A DNA stretch of 46,022 nucleotides from Streptacidiphilus anmyonensis (GCF_000787855.1 NZ_BBPQ01000029.1:48894-94915), one strand, 5' to 3'. Counted from the first letter of the stretch, positions 1 through 8,575 are shown. Translations and numbers: made by a program. Notes: generated from the letters alone by a model not told the origin.

Positions 1-55
1 GGGGAACCAGCAGTACCCGCCGCAGCAGAACCCCTACGGCGGCCAGGGGCGGTAG
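1..55 (+). CDS. 3' end of an unidentified gene (Gln/Pro/Tyr-rich tail)
   Basis: Only the last 17 codons are present, read from base 2 and ending at a TAG at 53-55. The peptide NQQYPPQQNPYGGQGR is rich in Gln, Pro, Tyr and Gly. Such low-complexity tails are common on actinobacterial membrane proteins of type VII secretion loci. The mycosin gene follows 55 bp downstream on the same strand, so the two may share a transcript. The family cannot be assigned from this fragment. Confidence 0.55.
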   Translation, partial: GNQQYPPQQNPYGGQGR

Positions 56-76
56 TCGCCGGGCGACCATGTGGAC

Positions 77-103
77 GATCAGGAGTCGAGTAGGGTCCTG
101 ATC
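77..103. repeat. 8-bp inverted repeat before the mycosin gene
   Basis: GATCAGGA (77-84) and TCCTGATC (96-103) are perfect inverted repeats separated by 11 nt. They lie between the upstream stop codon (53-55) and the mycP start region. The left arm includes a purine-rich AGGA, so a hairpin could hide a ribosome-binding site. It could equally be a protein operator or a weak attenuator. No T-tract follows. Confidence 0.4.
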
Positions 104-110
104 ATCGAAC

Positions 111-1325
111 ATGGTTGGCGATCGGGGTTTGGGCATGGGCTTCAGTCGAGCACTGCGCACTTTGGGAGGGGCGGCGCTCGCTGGAGCCCTTGTCATGGGC
201 GGGGCGTCGGCGGCCCAGGCGGACACGGTGCGCGACGCGCAGTGGGCCCTGTCCACCTATGAGGCCGCCAAGGCCGTCTGGCCGCACTCCACGGGCAAGG
301 GCGTCGTGGTCGCCGTGATCGACTCCGGTGTGCGCGCCACGCATGTGGACCTGCGGGGGCAGGTGCTTCCAGGTACGGATTTCGTCTTCGGGGGGAACGG
401 CCAGACGGATCACTCGCCCGAAGGGCACGGCACCGGAATGGCCAGCATCATCGCCGGCCGTGGCCATGGCCCGGGCGGTGAGGAAGGGATCATGGGCCTT
501 GCGCCGGGGGCGAAGATCCTCCCGATCGGTGTCGGCGGCGGGGTGGGGGTTGTCCGGGGCAACTACGTGCCCCAAGCCATCCGCTACGCCGTGGACCACG
601 GGGCCCAGGTGATCAGCATGTCCATCGGATCCGCTGGTGCGGACCCCGAGGAGGAGTCGGCGGTCGCCTATGCGGAGCAGCACGACGTCGTCCTGGTCGC
701 CGCGGCCGGCAACGGCGGTACGAGCGTGAAGGAGTATCCGGCCTCGTGGCCGGGGGTGATCAAGGTCGGTGCGGTCGACAGCGCGGGCAAGCTCGCCGGC
801 GACTCGCAGACCGGCGGAATCACGGTCGTCGCCCCCGGTGTCGCCATCCTGCGCGACGGCGGCGCGAGCGACACCCAGACGCTCCAGGGCGACGGCACCA
901 GTGACTCCACCGCGTACGTTGCTGCTATCGCCGCGCTCTACCGTTCGGCTCATCCCGACCTGAGCGCCGGGCAGATCGTCGACTACGTCATCAAGACGGC
1001 GGTCCCGCCCAAGGGCGTGACGACGCCCGACCCCCGGTACGGCTACGGCATCGCGACGCCCGACCTCACCATGGCCGTCTCGCCGGGACCTGTCTCCGGG
1101 CCGCTGCCGCAGGCGTCCGATCCGCTGAAGGGGGCGCGCACGACCGAAGCCGATTCCGCTTTCTCCCCCTCCGGTCACTCCTTGGTCATCGACATCGGGG
1201 GCCTGGCTGTTTTCGTGCTGCTCGCGAACGTCGTCCCTGTCGTCGTCCGCAACCGTCGCCGTGGCGGCGGGGGTGGGGAGGGCGAGCCGGGAGTGCCAGG
1301 TGAGATGGGCGAGCCGGCGGAATAG
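111..1325 (+). CDS. mycP: Type VII secretion-associated S8 serine protease (mycosin)
   Basis: Subtilisin-family protease that in ESX/type VII secretion systems is anchored at the outer face of the membrane and is needed for secretion or processing. The 404-residue product shows the S8 triad: Asp71 (VIDSGV), His106 (GHGTGMA) and Ser264 (GTSDSTAYVAA), with oxyanion Asn201 (AAAGNGG). An N-terminal signal peptide ends around AAQA (residue 37), and a C-terminal membrane segment (about 358-379) is followed by Arg and a Gly/Glu-rich tail, the usual mycosin layout. ATG135 (residue 9), with GGGG 7 nt upstream, would give a tidier signal peptide and may be the true start. The catalytic motif reads GTSDST where subtilases usually have GTSMAT. 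An IS110-type element begins 16 bp after the stop, so the gene is intact but its downstream neighbourhood is disturbed. Confidence 0.88.
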   Translation: MVGDRGLGMGFSRALRTLGGAALAGALVMGGASAAQADTVRDAQWALSTYEAAKAVWPHSTGKGVVVAVIDSGVRATHVDLRGQVLPGTDFVFGGNGQTDHSPEGHGTGMASIIAGRGHGPGGEEGIMGLAPGAKILPIGVGGGVGVVRGNYVPQAIRYAVDHGAQVISMSIGSAGADPEEESAVAYAEQHDVVLVAAAGNGGTSVKEYPASWPGVIKVGAVDSAGKLAGDSQTGGITVVAPGVAILRDGGASDTQTLQGDGTSDSTAYVAAIAALYRSAHPDLSAGQIVDYVIKTAVPPKGVTTPDPRYGYGIATPDLTMAVSPGPVSGPLPQASDPLKGARTTEADSAFSPSGHSLVIDIGGLAVFVLLANVVPVVVRNRRRGGGGGEGEPGVPGEMGEPAE

Positions 1326-1365
1326 CGGCGACGAGCGGGAAGAAAGGGTGCCCCTATGGTTTTCG

Positions 1366-2567
1366 TCAAGCGGGCGTGGCGATTGGGGCCTGGTAGAAGG
1401 TGCCGTCGCGGAGCATGGCGAAGAGCACGTCGATACGTCGTCGGGCGAGCGCGACGATGGCCGCGACGTGGTGTTTTCCTTCCTTGCGCTTCTTGTCGTA
1501 GTAGGCGCGTGACTCCGGCTGCTTGAGCGAGGCGAACGCGGCGAGGTAGAGGGCGCGTTTGAGCTGCTTGTTGCCGCGGCGGGCGGGGTGTTCGCCGCGG
1601 ATGGAGGAGCCGGAGGCCCGAGTGACCGGTGCGAGGCCGGCGTAGGCGGCCAGGTGTCCGGCGGTGGGAACGCGGTGCCGTCGCCGACGTCGATGAGGAT
1701 GCGGGCTGCGGTCCTGACCCCGATGCCGGGCATGGAGGTCAGGACCTGGGAAAGAGGGTGGGCCTCCAGCAGTTCCTCGATCCGTGCGGCGAGGGTCTTG
1801 CGCTGATCCGCGAGGGCGGTGAGGGAGGAGGCGAGGCTGGGGACGATCAGCGCTGCCGCCTCGGTCCCAGGGACGACGACGGTCTGCGCGTCGAGTGCGG
1901 TGAAGATGTCCTCCACCAGGCGCTCGGCCATGCGCGGGGCCTTCGGCCGCAGCAGCGTGACCAAGCGGCGGCGTCCGGCTTTGCGGATCTGGGCGGGTGA
2001 ACCGAAGCGTTCCAGCAGGGCCAGGACGGCGGGGTGGTCCAGGCGCGGGCCCAGGACCTGCTCGAGTGAGGGGTGGATCTGCGTGAGCAGGCCCCGCAGG
2101 CGGTTCTTGATCCGGGTGGTCTCGGTGGTGAGGTCGTCGTCGAAGCCGACGATCATCTGCAGCTCGGCCGTGGTTTCATCGGCCGGGTCGATGGCGCGGA
2201 GTGTGTGCGGCATCGTGCGCGCGGCGTCGGCGATGACGTAGGCGTCCCTGGCGTCGGTCTTGGCTTCGCCCGGATACAGGTCCGCGATCCGACGCATCGT
2301 CAGCCCGGGGAGGTAGGCCACCCGGCAGCCCATGTCCCGGGCGACCGCCAGCGGTAAGGCGCCTATGGAGGCCGGTTGGTCCACGACGACGAGCACAGTG
2401 CCGTGCTTGGCCTGGAGCTTGGCGAACAGCTCGCGCAGCTTCGGCTCGGTGTTGGGCAGGGGCTTGTCGAAGGCCTTCTTCCCGGCCGGTGTCAGGGCGG
2501 TGGCGTGGTGCTCGCCCTTGCCGACGTCCAGGCCCAGATAGACGTCGATGGTCTCGTCCTCGGTCAC
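1366..2567 (-). pseudogene. IS110 family transposase, single-base frameshift
   Basis: DEDD-type DNA recombinase of an IS110 element. It starts at GTG2567, preceded by AAGGAG. The N-terminal RuvC-like domain shows Asp14 (GLDVGK), Asp63 (VVVDQP), Asp105 and Asp108 (KTDARDA). The second acidic position is Asp where the IS621 enzyme has Glu. The C-terminal Transposase_20 domain begins near SMPGIGVRTAA. After GDGTAFP (about residue 300) the frame is lost at the GGG run 1666-1668, where one base appears to be missing. Adding it restores HLAAYAGLAPVTRASGSS, including the serine-bearing ASGSS segment, then KQLKRALYLAAFASL and a stop at 1366. The restored protein is about 400 residues, normal for the family. 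It could be true decay or a sequencing error in a short G run. Confidence 0.85.
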
Positions 2568-2728
2568 GTGCTCCTTGCTCCCGACTCGGAACCGTCCCGG
2601 CCTGCCTGCGGCATCAGCGTGCCGGCATCCACGTTACGGAGAGCCTGCCCCACCCGGTGCGGGTGGGATGCCCATGCCCCTGATCAGCGGTCTACCGATG
2701 CCTCCGTACCCGGTGACAGCACCCTTTC
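2568..2728 (-). ncRNA. Candidate IS110 bridge RNA region
   Basis: IS110-group elements encode a structured bridge RNA in the non-coding end upstream of the recombinase. Here 161 nt lie between the proposed element end (2728) and the transposase start (2567). Read on the minus strand, the segment holds a perfect hairpin (CCCACCCG, loop CAC, CGGGTGGG). This is enclosed by a GGCATCC/GGATGCC pairing, with further GGCATC and GATGCC copies that offer alternative stems. This position, length and structure fit a bridge RNA. The target- and donor-binding loops were not assigned. Confidence 0.4.
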
Positions 2729-2807
2729 GATCATGACTGACAGGGCAACCGAATCATGCCGGGACCGGAGGCCGGGAGCCCCGTTGCGGGGCCACAAAGA
2801 AGGTAAC

Positions 2808-2840
2808 GGGCTTCAGCCGGGCGCTGCTCGGCTGAAGCCC
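2808..2840 (-). terminator. Intrinsic terminator after the PQQ-like gene
   Basis: GGGCTTCAGCCG (2808-2819) and CGGCTGAAGCCC (2829-2840) form a perfect 12-bp stem with a 9-nt loop. It lies 14 bp beyond the stop of the minus-strand beta-propeller gene, and T-rich sequence follows on that strand. Confidence 0.75.
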
Positions 2841-2853
2841 CCTTTCGCATGCC

Positions 2854-4986
2854 CTACTTGAAGAGCTGGACCGCCGTGCCGCTCGCGTCGGGGGAGGCGA
2901 GCAGCACCTGGCCGTTGGGCAGCAGGTAGACCGTGCCCGGGCTGTAGTCCACCGTGGTGAGGTCCGACGGGAGCTGGGCGATCACACTCGCCTTGCCGGA
3001 GGCCGGGTCGAGGGAGACGATCTGCGGGCCGGAGTTCGAGCCGTAGCCCGGGATGAACGAGATCGCGTAGACCTTGCCCGCGTCCGACCCACCCGCGCCC
3101 GAACCCGAGCCCGAGGCGTTCTGCGGGGTGCGGACGAGGACCGCGCCGCCGTGTGACTCGCCGTCGTACGTCCAGAGGGTGGCGCCCGTGCTCGGGTTGA
3201 CCGCCGCGATGCCCTGCCTGGACGAGCTGCTGTTGGTCGGGACGAGCAGGGTCGACGGGCCGACGACCAGCGCGCCCGAGTCGGCGCTGTTCAGCCGCAT
3301 CGGGGCCTGGACGGGGTCCGGCAGCGCCAGGGGCGTGGAGTTGCCGCTGCTGTCGTAGCGGTACGCGGCCTGGGAGCCGCCGCTCTCCGTGGTGGCGACG
3401 ATCGGCGAGCCGTCCATCACGTTGCTGATCTGGACGTGGTCGGATTCCTGCTTCTGCCAGATCTGCTTGCCCGTCGCCGCGTCCAGCGCGGTCAGCGTGT
3501 AGGTCGGACTGACGTCGGCGCAGTAGTCGTCGACGATGACCGTGCCCGCGCCGCCGTAGGGGTAGGCGTTGCAGTACTGGCCGCGGGCCTTGTAGCCCCA
3601 AACGACCTGGCCGTTCGTCAGGTTCACTCCGCCGAGGACGTTGCCGTTGACGATGACGCCGACCTGGCCGTCGACGAAGGTCGCCGTCGAGGAGCCCTCG
3701 GTGTGGCCGGACGAGGTGAGCGAGGTGGACCACAGCGTCTTGCCGGTGCTGGTGTCGACGCCGACGAGCGTGGTGCAGCTGTCGGCGTTGGGTCCGAAGC
3801 CGACCGTGCCGATGCCGGAGGCGGAGACCGTCGGCGACATGGCGCACGGGACGCCGGAGCCGGAGAGCGGCTGGGCGGTCCAGGCCGGGGCGCCGGTGCT
3901 GAGGCTGTAGGCCTTGACGCCGGCCGAACTCGCCCGGACCAGGTACTGGTTGGTGACCCAGGTGCCGATCTGCTCGTCGGAGACGCTGCCCGGCACCTTC
4001 CACCCGGTGGCCAGGGTGCGGACGGAGCCGCCACCGCCGCCGTTCGTCCCGCCACCACCGCCACCGCCGTTGGAGGCGAGCGCCACAGCCGTCACCGCGA
4101 TGACGACCAGGGCGACGCCGCCGGCGACGATGCCGATGAGCGCACCGCGGCTCAGGCTGCCGCGCGGGGGAGCGGCGGGCTGCGGGTAGCCGGGGTAGGG
4201 GTAACCGGGTTGGGGCTGGCCCTCCGTCGGCTGTCCCGGCAGCGGCGGCATCTGCGGCCACTGACCCTGGCCGTCGGGGCCCGCCCCGGGCTGTCCGTAG
4301 GGAGCCTGTCCGTACGGAGCCTGCTCGTAAGGCTGCTGCTGGTACGGCGGCTGTGGGGACGGCTGCTGCTGTGCGAAAGGCGGTTGGCCGTACGGGGCCT
4401 GGGCCCCCTGCTCGTACCCGGGCTGTTGGCCGTAGGAGGGCTGCCCGTACGGTGGCTGGGCCATCGGCGGCAGCGGGTACGGCTGCGCGTGCGCGTTCGC
4501 GGGAGCGGCGCCGTCGGCCTGCATCGGGGCGCCGGGGCCGGGGTAGCCGTAGCCCTGTGTCGGCACGGCTCCGAACGGCTGCTGCGGCTGTTGCTGTTGT
4601 CCGGGTTGCGGATGCTGTCCCGGCTGCTGCGGGAAGCCGTACCCTCCGGACTGCGGCGGCATCTCGCCCGCCTGACCGGGCACGTGACCAGCCGCCAGAC
4701 CGGCCGCCTGACCCGCCGCGTCAGCGCCCGCGCCCTGGCTCTGGTGCGGGACCTGTGGTGTGGCCATCTCCGTCGGGGTGTAGGCCCAGCCGGGCTGCCC
4801 GGAGAGCTGCGGCGGAGGGCCGTCCGTTCCGGCCGCGCCCATGCCGACACCGCCCACGCCGCCCGCACTGGAGCCGCCTCCGGCAGCCGCCGTCGCGGCG
4901 TCCTGCGGAACTCCGTCCTGCGGCGTTCCCGCCGCCAGGCGGTAGTCGTCGTCTCTCTCTGCCGAGCCCGAACCGTGGTCTGTCAT
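2854..4986 (-). CDS. Membrane-anchored PQQ-like beta-propeller protein
   Basis: A 710-residue protein whose biochemical role is unknown. Residues 1 to about 275 are low-complexity and rich in Gln, Pro, Gly and Tyr, including repeated YGQ and PYGQ units. One transmembrane helix follows (about 281-304, GIVAGGVALVVIAVTAVALA). A Gly-rich linker leads to an external domain of about 390 residues with PQQ/quinoprotein-like blades: repeated GxxxW signatures such as TGAPAWTA, TGKTLWST, NGQVVWGY, TGKQIWQK and TGATLWTY. The topology suggests a cytoplasmic disordered tail and an extracellular propeller used for protein binding or as a sensor. It sits next to a mycosin gene, separated only by the IS element, so a link with type VII secretion is plausible but not shown. 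ATG4986 has a GGAG-containing region upstream. Confidence 0.8.
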   Translation of the reverse strand: MTDHGSGSAERDDDYRLAAGTPQDGVPQDAATAAAGGGSSAGGVGGVGMGAAGTDGPPPQLSGQPGWAYTPTEMATPQVPHQSQGAGADAAGQAAGLAAGHVPGQAGEMPPQSGGYGFPQQPGQHPQPGQQQQPQQPFGAVPTQGYGYPGPGAPMQADGAAPANAHAQPYPLPPMAQPPYGQPSYGQQPGYEQGAQAPYGQPPFAQQQPSPQPPYQQQPYEQAPYGQAPYGQPGAGPDGQGQWPQMPPLPGQPTEGQPQPGYPYPGYPQPAAPPRGSLSRGALIGIVAGGVALVVIAVTAVALASNGGGGGGGTNGGGGGSVRTLATGWKVPGSVSDEQIGTWVTNQYLVRASSAGVKAYSLSTGAPAWTAQPLSGSGVPCAMSPTVSASGIGTVGFGPNADSCTTLVGVDTSTGKTLWSTSLTSSGHTEGSSTATFVDGQVGVIVNGNVLGGVNLTNGQVVWGYKARGQYCNAYPYGGAGTVIVDDYCADVSPTYTLTALDAATGKQIWQKQESDHVQISNVMDGSPIVATTESGGSQAAYRYDSSGNSTPLALPDPVQAPMRLNSADSGALVVGPSTLLVPTNSSSSRQGIAAVNPSTGATLWTYDGESHGGAVLVRTPQNASGSGSGAGGSDAGKVYAISFIPGYGSNSGPQIVSLDPASGKASVIAQLPSDLTTVDYSPGTVYLLPNGQVLLASPDASGTAVQLFK

Positions 4987-5151
4987 CCCGTGCGCCTCTC
5001 CACCACCGTCGACTGACGATCAGCCAACGTGAGGGCATGCAGCGCCACGCCCCCGTCCAGCCAGCCTAGCGGGACCGGACAGACGGGGGCGAAACACTTC
5101 AGAAGACAGACTCGGACGGAGTCAGACGGACTCACACGGAGTCGGACGGGC

Positions 5152-7740
5152 TCAGCGCGCGTCGCAGGCCTGCGCGCGCAGCGCGCGGGCGAGGTCGTCG
5201 CGGCACTCGCGCACGAGACGGCGCAGCGCGGGGGCCGCGTCCTCGTGCTCGGCGAGCCACAGGTCCGTGCGGGCCAGCGTCGCGTCCCTGCTGACCAGGC
5301 GCGGGAAGAGGCCGTTGACGATGCGCAGCGCGATCTCGATCGACCGCTCCGCCCAGACCTTCTCCAGCACCTCGAAGTACGGCTCCGCGTACGGCGCGAC
5401 GAGCTCGCGCTGCGAGGCCTGCTGGAAGCCGGCGATCTCCGCCTCCAGCAGCGCGTTCGGCAGCTCGTCCGTCTCCACGACCGTGTGCCAGGTCAGGGCC
5501 TTGGTCTCGGCGTTCGGCGCCGCCGCGCGGGCGGCGGTCTCCAGGCGCTTGCCGCTGGCCGTGTTGTCGCGCCGCAGCTCGGCGGTGAGCTCGGCGTCGC
5601 CCGCGCGGCCGGTGGCGACCAGCGTCTGGAGCAGCGCCCACCGCAGCTCCTGGTCGATGTCCAGACCGTCGATCCGGGCCGTGCCGGCCAGCAGCCCGCC
5701 CACCAGCTGCAGTTCGGACTCGGTGTGCGCGGACTGCGCGAAGTAGCGCGCCCACGCCAGCTGGTGGTCGCTGCCGGGCGCCGCGGCGCGCAGCTCGTCC
5801 AGCGCGCCCTCGGCGAGCGCCTGCGCTGACGCTTCGCGGCCCTCCGGTGCGACGTACTGCTCCAGCGTCAGCCGGGCCTGGGTGTGCAACTGCTGGAGCA
5901 CGCCGATGCTGCTCTCGCGTCCCGCGAAGCGCAGCACCAGGTCGAGGTAGTCGCGGGCCGGCATCAGGCCGTCGCGCGTCATGTTCCACACCGCCGACCA
6001 GCACAGGGCGCGGGCGAGGGGGTCCTCGATGTCGCCGAGCGAGACCCGCAGCGTCTCCAGCGAGCCCTCGTCGAAGCGCATCTTGCAGTACGTCAGGTCG
6101 TCGTCGTTGACGAGCACCAGCGCCGGACGGGGCGCGCCGACCAGCTGCGGCACGGACGTCCGCGCCTCGGCGCGCACGTCCAGCTCGACGCGCTGGCTGC
6201 GCACCAGACGGCCGTCCTCCGTGAGGTCGTAGAAGCCGACGGCGACGCGGTGCGGGCGCAGCGTCGGGTAGTCCTCGGCGGCGTCCTGGAGCACGGCGAA
6301 GTCGGTGATCCGGCCCTCCGCGTCGACGGTCAGCTCCGGGGTGAGCACGTTGACGCCGGCCGTCTGGAGCCAGGCGCGCGACCACTCCGCCATCGCCGGC
6401 TCCCCGCGACCGCTCGTCTCGGCGAGGACGGCCAGCAGGTCGTGCAGCGTGGTGTTGCCGAACGCGTGACGCTTGAAGTAGCGGCGCGCGCCCTCGAAGA
6501 AGGCGTCCCGGCCGACGTAGGCGACCAGCTGCTTCAGCACCGCCGCGCCCTTGGCGTACGTGATGCCGTCGAAGTTGAGCTTGGCGTCCTCGAGGTCGCG
6601 GATGTCCGCGGTGATCGGGTGCGTGGTGGGCAGCTGGTCCTGACGGTAGGCCCACGCCTTGCGGCGGTTGGCGAAGGTGATCCAGCCGGACTGGTACTTC
6701 GTCGCCGCGACCTGGGAGAACGCGCCCATGAAGTCCGCGAAGGACTCCTTCAGCCACAGGTCGTCCCACCACTGCATGGTGACCAGGTCGCCGAACCACA
6801 TGTGCGCCATCTCGTGCAGGATGACGTTGGCCCGGCCCTCGTAGGCCGCTTCGGTCACCTTGGAGCGGAAGATGAACTCCTCACGGAAGGTGACGCAACC
6901 CGGGTTCTCCATGGCGCCGATGTTGTACTCGGGCACGAAGGCCTGGTCGTACTTGCCGAACGGGTACGGGTAGTCGAACTCCTCGTGGAAGAAGTCCAGG
7001 CCCTGCTTGGTGACGGTGAAGATCTCGTCCGAGTCGAAGTACTGCGCCAGCGACTTGCGGCACAGCGCGCCCAGCGGGATCTCCAGCGTCGTGCCGTCCG
7101 GCAGTTCGCGGCTGTAGTGGTCGCGGTCCACGTGGTAGGGGCCGGCGACGACCGCGGTGATGTAGCTGGAGATGCGCTGCGTCGGGGCGAAGCTCCAGGT
7201 CCGCGACCGGTCCTGGTTGCGCTGCGGCTCGCCCGTGGCGGCGGAGTTGGAGAACGCCTCCCAGTGCGCGGGCGCGGTCACCGTGAAGGTGAACGGCGCC
7301 TTCAGGTCCGGCTGCTCGAAGGTGGCGAAGACGCGACGCGCGTCGGCCGGCTCGTACTGGGTGTAGAGGTACACCTCGCCGTCGACCGGGTCGACGAAGC
7401 GGTGCAGGCCCTCGCCGGTGTGGCTGTAGGCGCAGTCGGCGTCGACGACCAGCTCGTTCTCGGCGGCCAGGCCCGGCAGCGCGATCCGGGACCCGTCGAA
7501 GACCTCGGCCGGGTCCAGCTCCCGCCCGTTCAGCGTCACGCTGCGCACGTGCGGCGCCAGCAGGTCCGCGAAGGAGTCCGCGCCCGGCTCGGAGCAGCGG
7601 AAGCGCAGGGTCGTCCGGGAGCGGAACACGCCGCTGTCGCCCAGCGCGCTGCGCACGTCGAGCTCGACGGCGTACCCGTCGACCGCGAGGATGCGTGCCC
7701 GTTCGCGGGCCTCGTCACGGGTGAGATTGGTGCCGGGCAC
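5152..7740 (-). CDS. pepN: Aminopeptidase N (M1 family)
   Basis: Zinc metallopeptidase removing N-terminal residues from peptides in the cytoplasm. With the start at GTG7740 the product is 862 residues. This start has GAGGAG 7 nt upstream and gives the N-terminus VPGTNLTRDEA usual for actinobacterial PepN; a longer reading to 7815 adds 25 unconserved residues. The GAMEN exopeptidase motif lies at about 275-279. The zinc site HEMAH is at 309-313, with the third ligand Glu332 in WLKESFAD. The C-terminal ERAP1-like helical region fills the remainder. It is divergent from the DsbA-like gene at 7920, with about 180 bp shared between them. Confidence 0.95.
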   Translation of the reverse strand: MPGTNLTRDEARERARILAVDGYAVELDVRSALGDSGVFRSRTTLRFRCSEPGADSFADLLAPHVRSVTLNGRELDPAEVFDGSRIALPGLAAENELVVDADCAYSHTGEGLHRFVDPVDGEVYLYTQYEPADARRVFATFEQPDLKAPFTFTVTAPAHWEAFSNSAATGEPQRNQDRSRTWSFAPTQRISSYITAVVAGPYHVDRDHYSRELPDGTTLEIPLGALCRKSLAQYFDSDEIFTVTKQGLDFFHEEFDYPYPFGKYDQAFVPEYNIGAMENPGCVTFREEFIFRSKVTEAAYEGRANVILHEMAHMWFGDLVTMQWWDDLWLKESFADFMGAFSQVAATKYQSGWITFANRRKAWAYRQDQLPTTHPITADIRDLEDAKLNFDGITYAKGAAVLKQLVAYVGRDAFFEGARRYFKRHAFGNTTLHDLLAVLAETSGRGEPAMAEWSRAWLQTAGVNVLTPELTVDAEGRITDFAVLQDAAEDYPTLRPHRVAVGFYDLTEDGRLVRSQRVELDVRAEARTSVPQLVGAPRPALVLVNDDDLTYCKMRFDEGSLETLRVSLGDIEDPLARALCWSAVWNMTRDGLMPARDYLDLVLRFAGRESSIGVLQQLHTQARLTLEQYVAPEGREASAQALAEGALDELRAAAPGSDHQLAWARYFAQSAHTESELQLVGGLLAGTARIDGLDIDQELRWALLQTLVATGRAGDAELTAELRRDNTASGKRLETAARAAAPNAETKALTWHTVVETDELPNALLEAEIAGFQQASQRELVAPYAEPYFEVLEKVWAERSIEIALRIVNGLFPRLVSRDATLARTDLWLAEHEDAAPALRRLVRECRDDLARALRAQACDAR

Positions 7741-7788
7741 GTCCGTACTCCTCGTGCTGATGGGGCGCGCTGGGGGTGGTAGCGCGAC

Positions 7789-7818
7789 TTGACCGTGGAT
7801 CTCCTGTCCTCGCATCTT
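7789..7818 (+). promoter_or_regulatory. Possible promoter of the DsbA-like gene
   Basis: TTGACC (7789-7794) and CATCTT (7813-7818) are 18 nt apart, giving a good -35 and a weak -10 about 100 nt upstream of the ATG at 7920. The site is tentative because no transcription data are available. Confidence 0.3.
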
Positions 7819-7919
7819 GTCACGCCCAGTGGTGCCGGGAATGGCGACGTCGGCGTGGGCGTTCGTGTCATGGGGGACCGCTTATCGGAACGCCTCGTCG
7901 TAGACAAGGGAGCACGTAC

Positions 7920-8558
7920 ATGTCCGTGGACGCCGCAGCAGCGCCCGTCACCGCTGATTTCTGGTTCGACCCGCTGTGCCCGTGGGCATGGATGACCTCG
8001 CGATGGATGCTGGAGGTCGAGAAGCAGCGCCCCATCAAGGTCAAGTGGCACGTGATGAGCCTGGCGGTCCTGAACGAGGGCCGTGACCTCCCGGAGAAGT
8101 ACGCCAAGCTGATGGACGAGGCGTGGGGCCCCGTGCGCGTCTGCATCGCCGCCGCGCAGAAGCACGGCGAGGGCGTCCTCGGCCCGCTCTACACGGCGCT
8201 GGGCACCCGCTTCCACAACGGCGGTCAGCCGCGCGACCGCGCGACGATCGAGGCCGCGCTGGTCGAGGCCGGTCTGCCGGCGTCGCTCGCGGACGCGATG
8301 AGCTCCACGGACTACGACGACGCGCTGCGGGTCTCCCACAAGGAGGGCATCAGCCTGGTCGGCGAGGACGTCGGCACGCCGGTCATCGCCGTCCCGGGCC
8401 CGACGGGCGAGCGCATCGCCTTCTTCGGCCCCGTCGTCACCCCGGCCCCGAAGGGCGAGGCGGCGGGCCGCCTCTGGGACGGCACGATCCTGGTCGCCTC
8501 GACGCCGGGCTTCTACGAGATCAAGCGCACGCGGACCCAGGGTCCGATCTTCGACTGA
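7920..8558 (+). CDS. DsbA-family protein, Rv2466c-like (mycothiol-dependent nitroreductase family)
   Basis: A 212-residue thioredoxin-fold protein closely resembling M. tuberculosis Rv2466c, as judged from [18 protein letters not shown] near the N-terminus and [16 protein letters not shown] and [11 protein letters not shown] further on. Rv2466c uses mycothiol and a CPWC active site to reduce nitro compounds and other substrates. Here the motif is CPWA: the nucleophilic Cys is kept and the resolving Cys is replaced by Ala. This permits monothiol or mycothiol-mixed-disulfide chemistry only. From memory, streptomycete homologues share this change. ATG7920 has AGGGAG upstream. The gene is divergent from pepN and ends just before a palindromic terminator. 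Confidence 0.85.
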   Translation: MSVDAAAAPVTADFWFDPLCPWAWMTSRWMLEVEKQRPIKVKWHVMSLAVLNEGRDLPEKYAKLMDEAWGPVRVCIAAAQKHGEGVLGPLYTALGTRFHNGGQPRDRATIEAALVEAGLPASLADAMSSTDYDDALRVSHKEGISLVGEDVGTPVIAVPGPTGERIAFFGPVVTPAPKGEAAGRLWDGTILVASTPGFYEIKRTRTQGPIFD

Positions 8559-8575
8559 GGGTCGGTGGCAACACC

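Larger units (their letters stand above)
1342..2728 (-). mobile_element. IS110-family insertion sequence (about 1.39 kb)
   Basis: The element carries one IS110-type transposase on the minus strand. The proposed ends rest on a 10-bp inverted match: GAAAGGGTGC at 1342-1351 and its complement GCACCCTTTC at 2719-2728. The resulting 1387-bp length fits the family. Only 14 bp separate the transposase stop codon (1366-1368) from the 1342-1351 repeat, whereas the 161 nt upstream of its start are non-coding, which is the layout of the IS110 group. No direct target duplication is obvious, as expected for this family. The exact ends are inferred, since short inverted matches can arise by chance. Confidence 0.7.

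Noticed and set aside
102-1365. C-terminal extension of the transposase frame to 821 residues
   Set aside because: Sequence after the frameshift is out-of-frame Ser/Pro/Arg-rich translation across mycP; the true stop is at 1366 in the restored frame.
3436-5016. 526-codon forward frame antisense to the beta-propeller gene
   Set aside because: Arg/Leu/Val-rich shadow of a low-complexity gene; no start site or domain.
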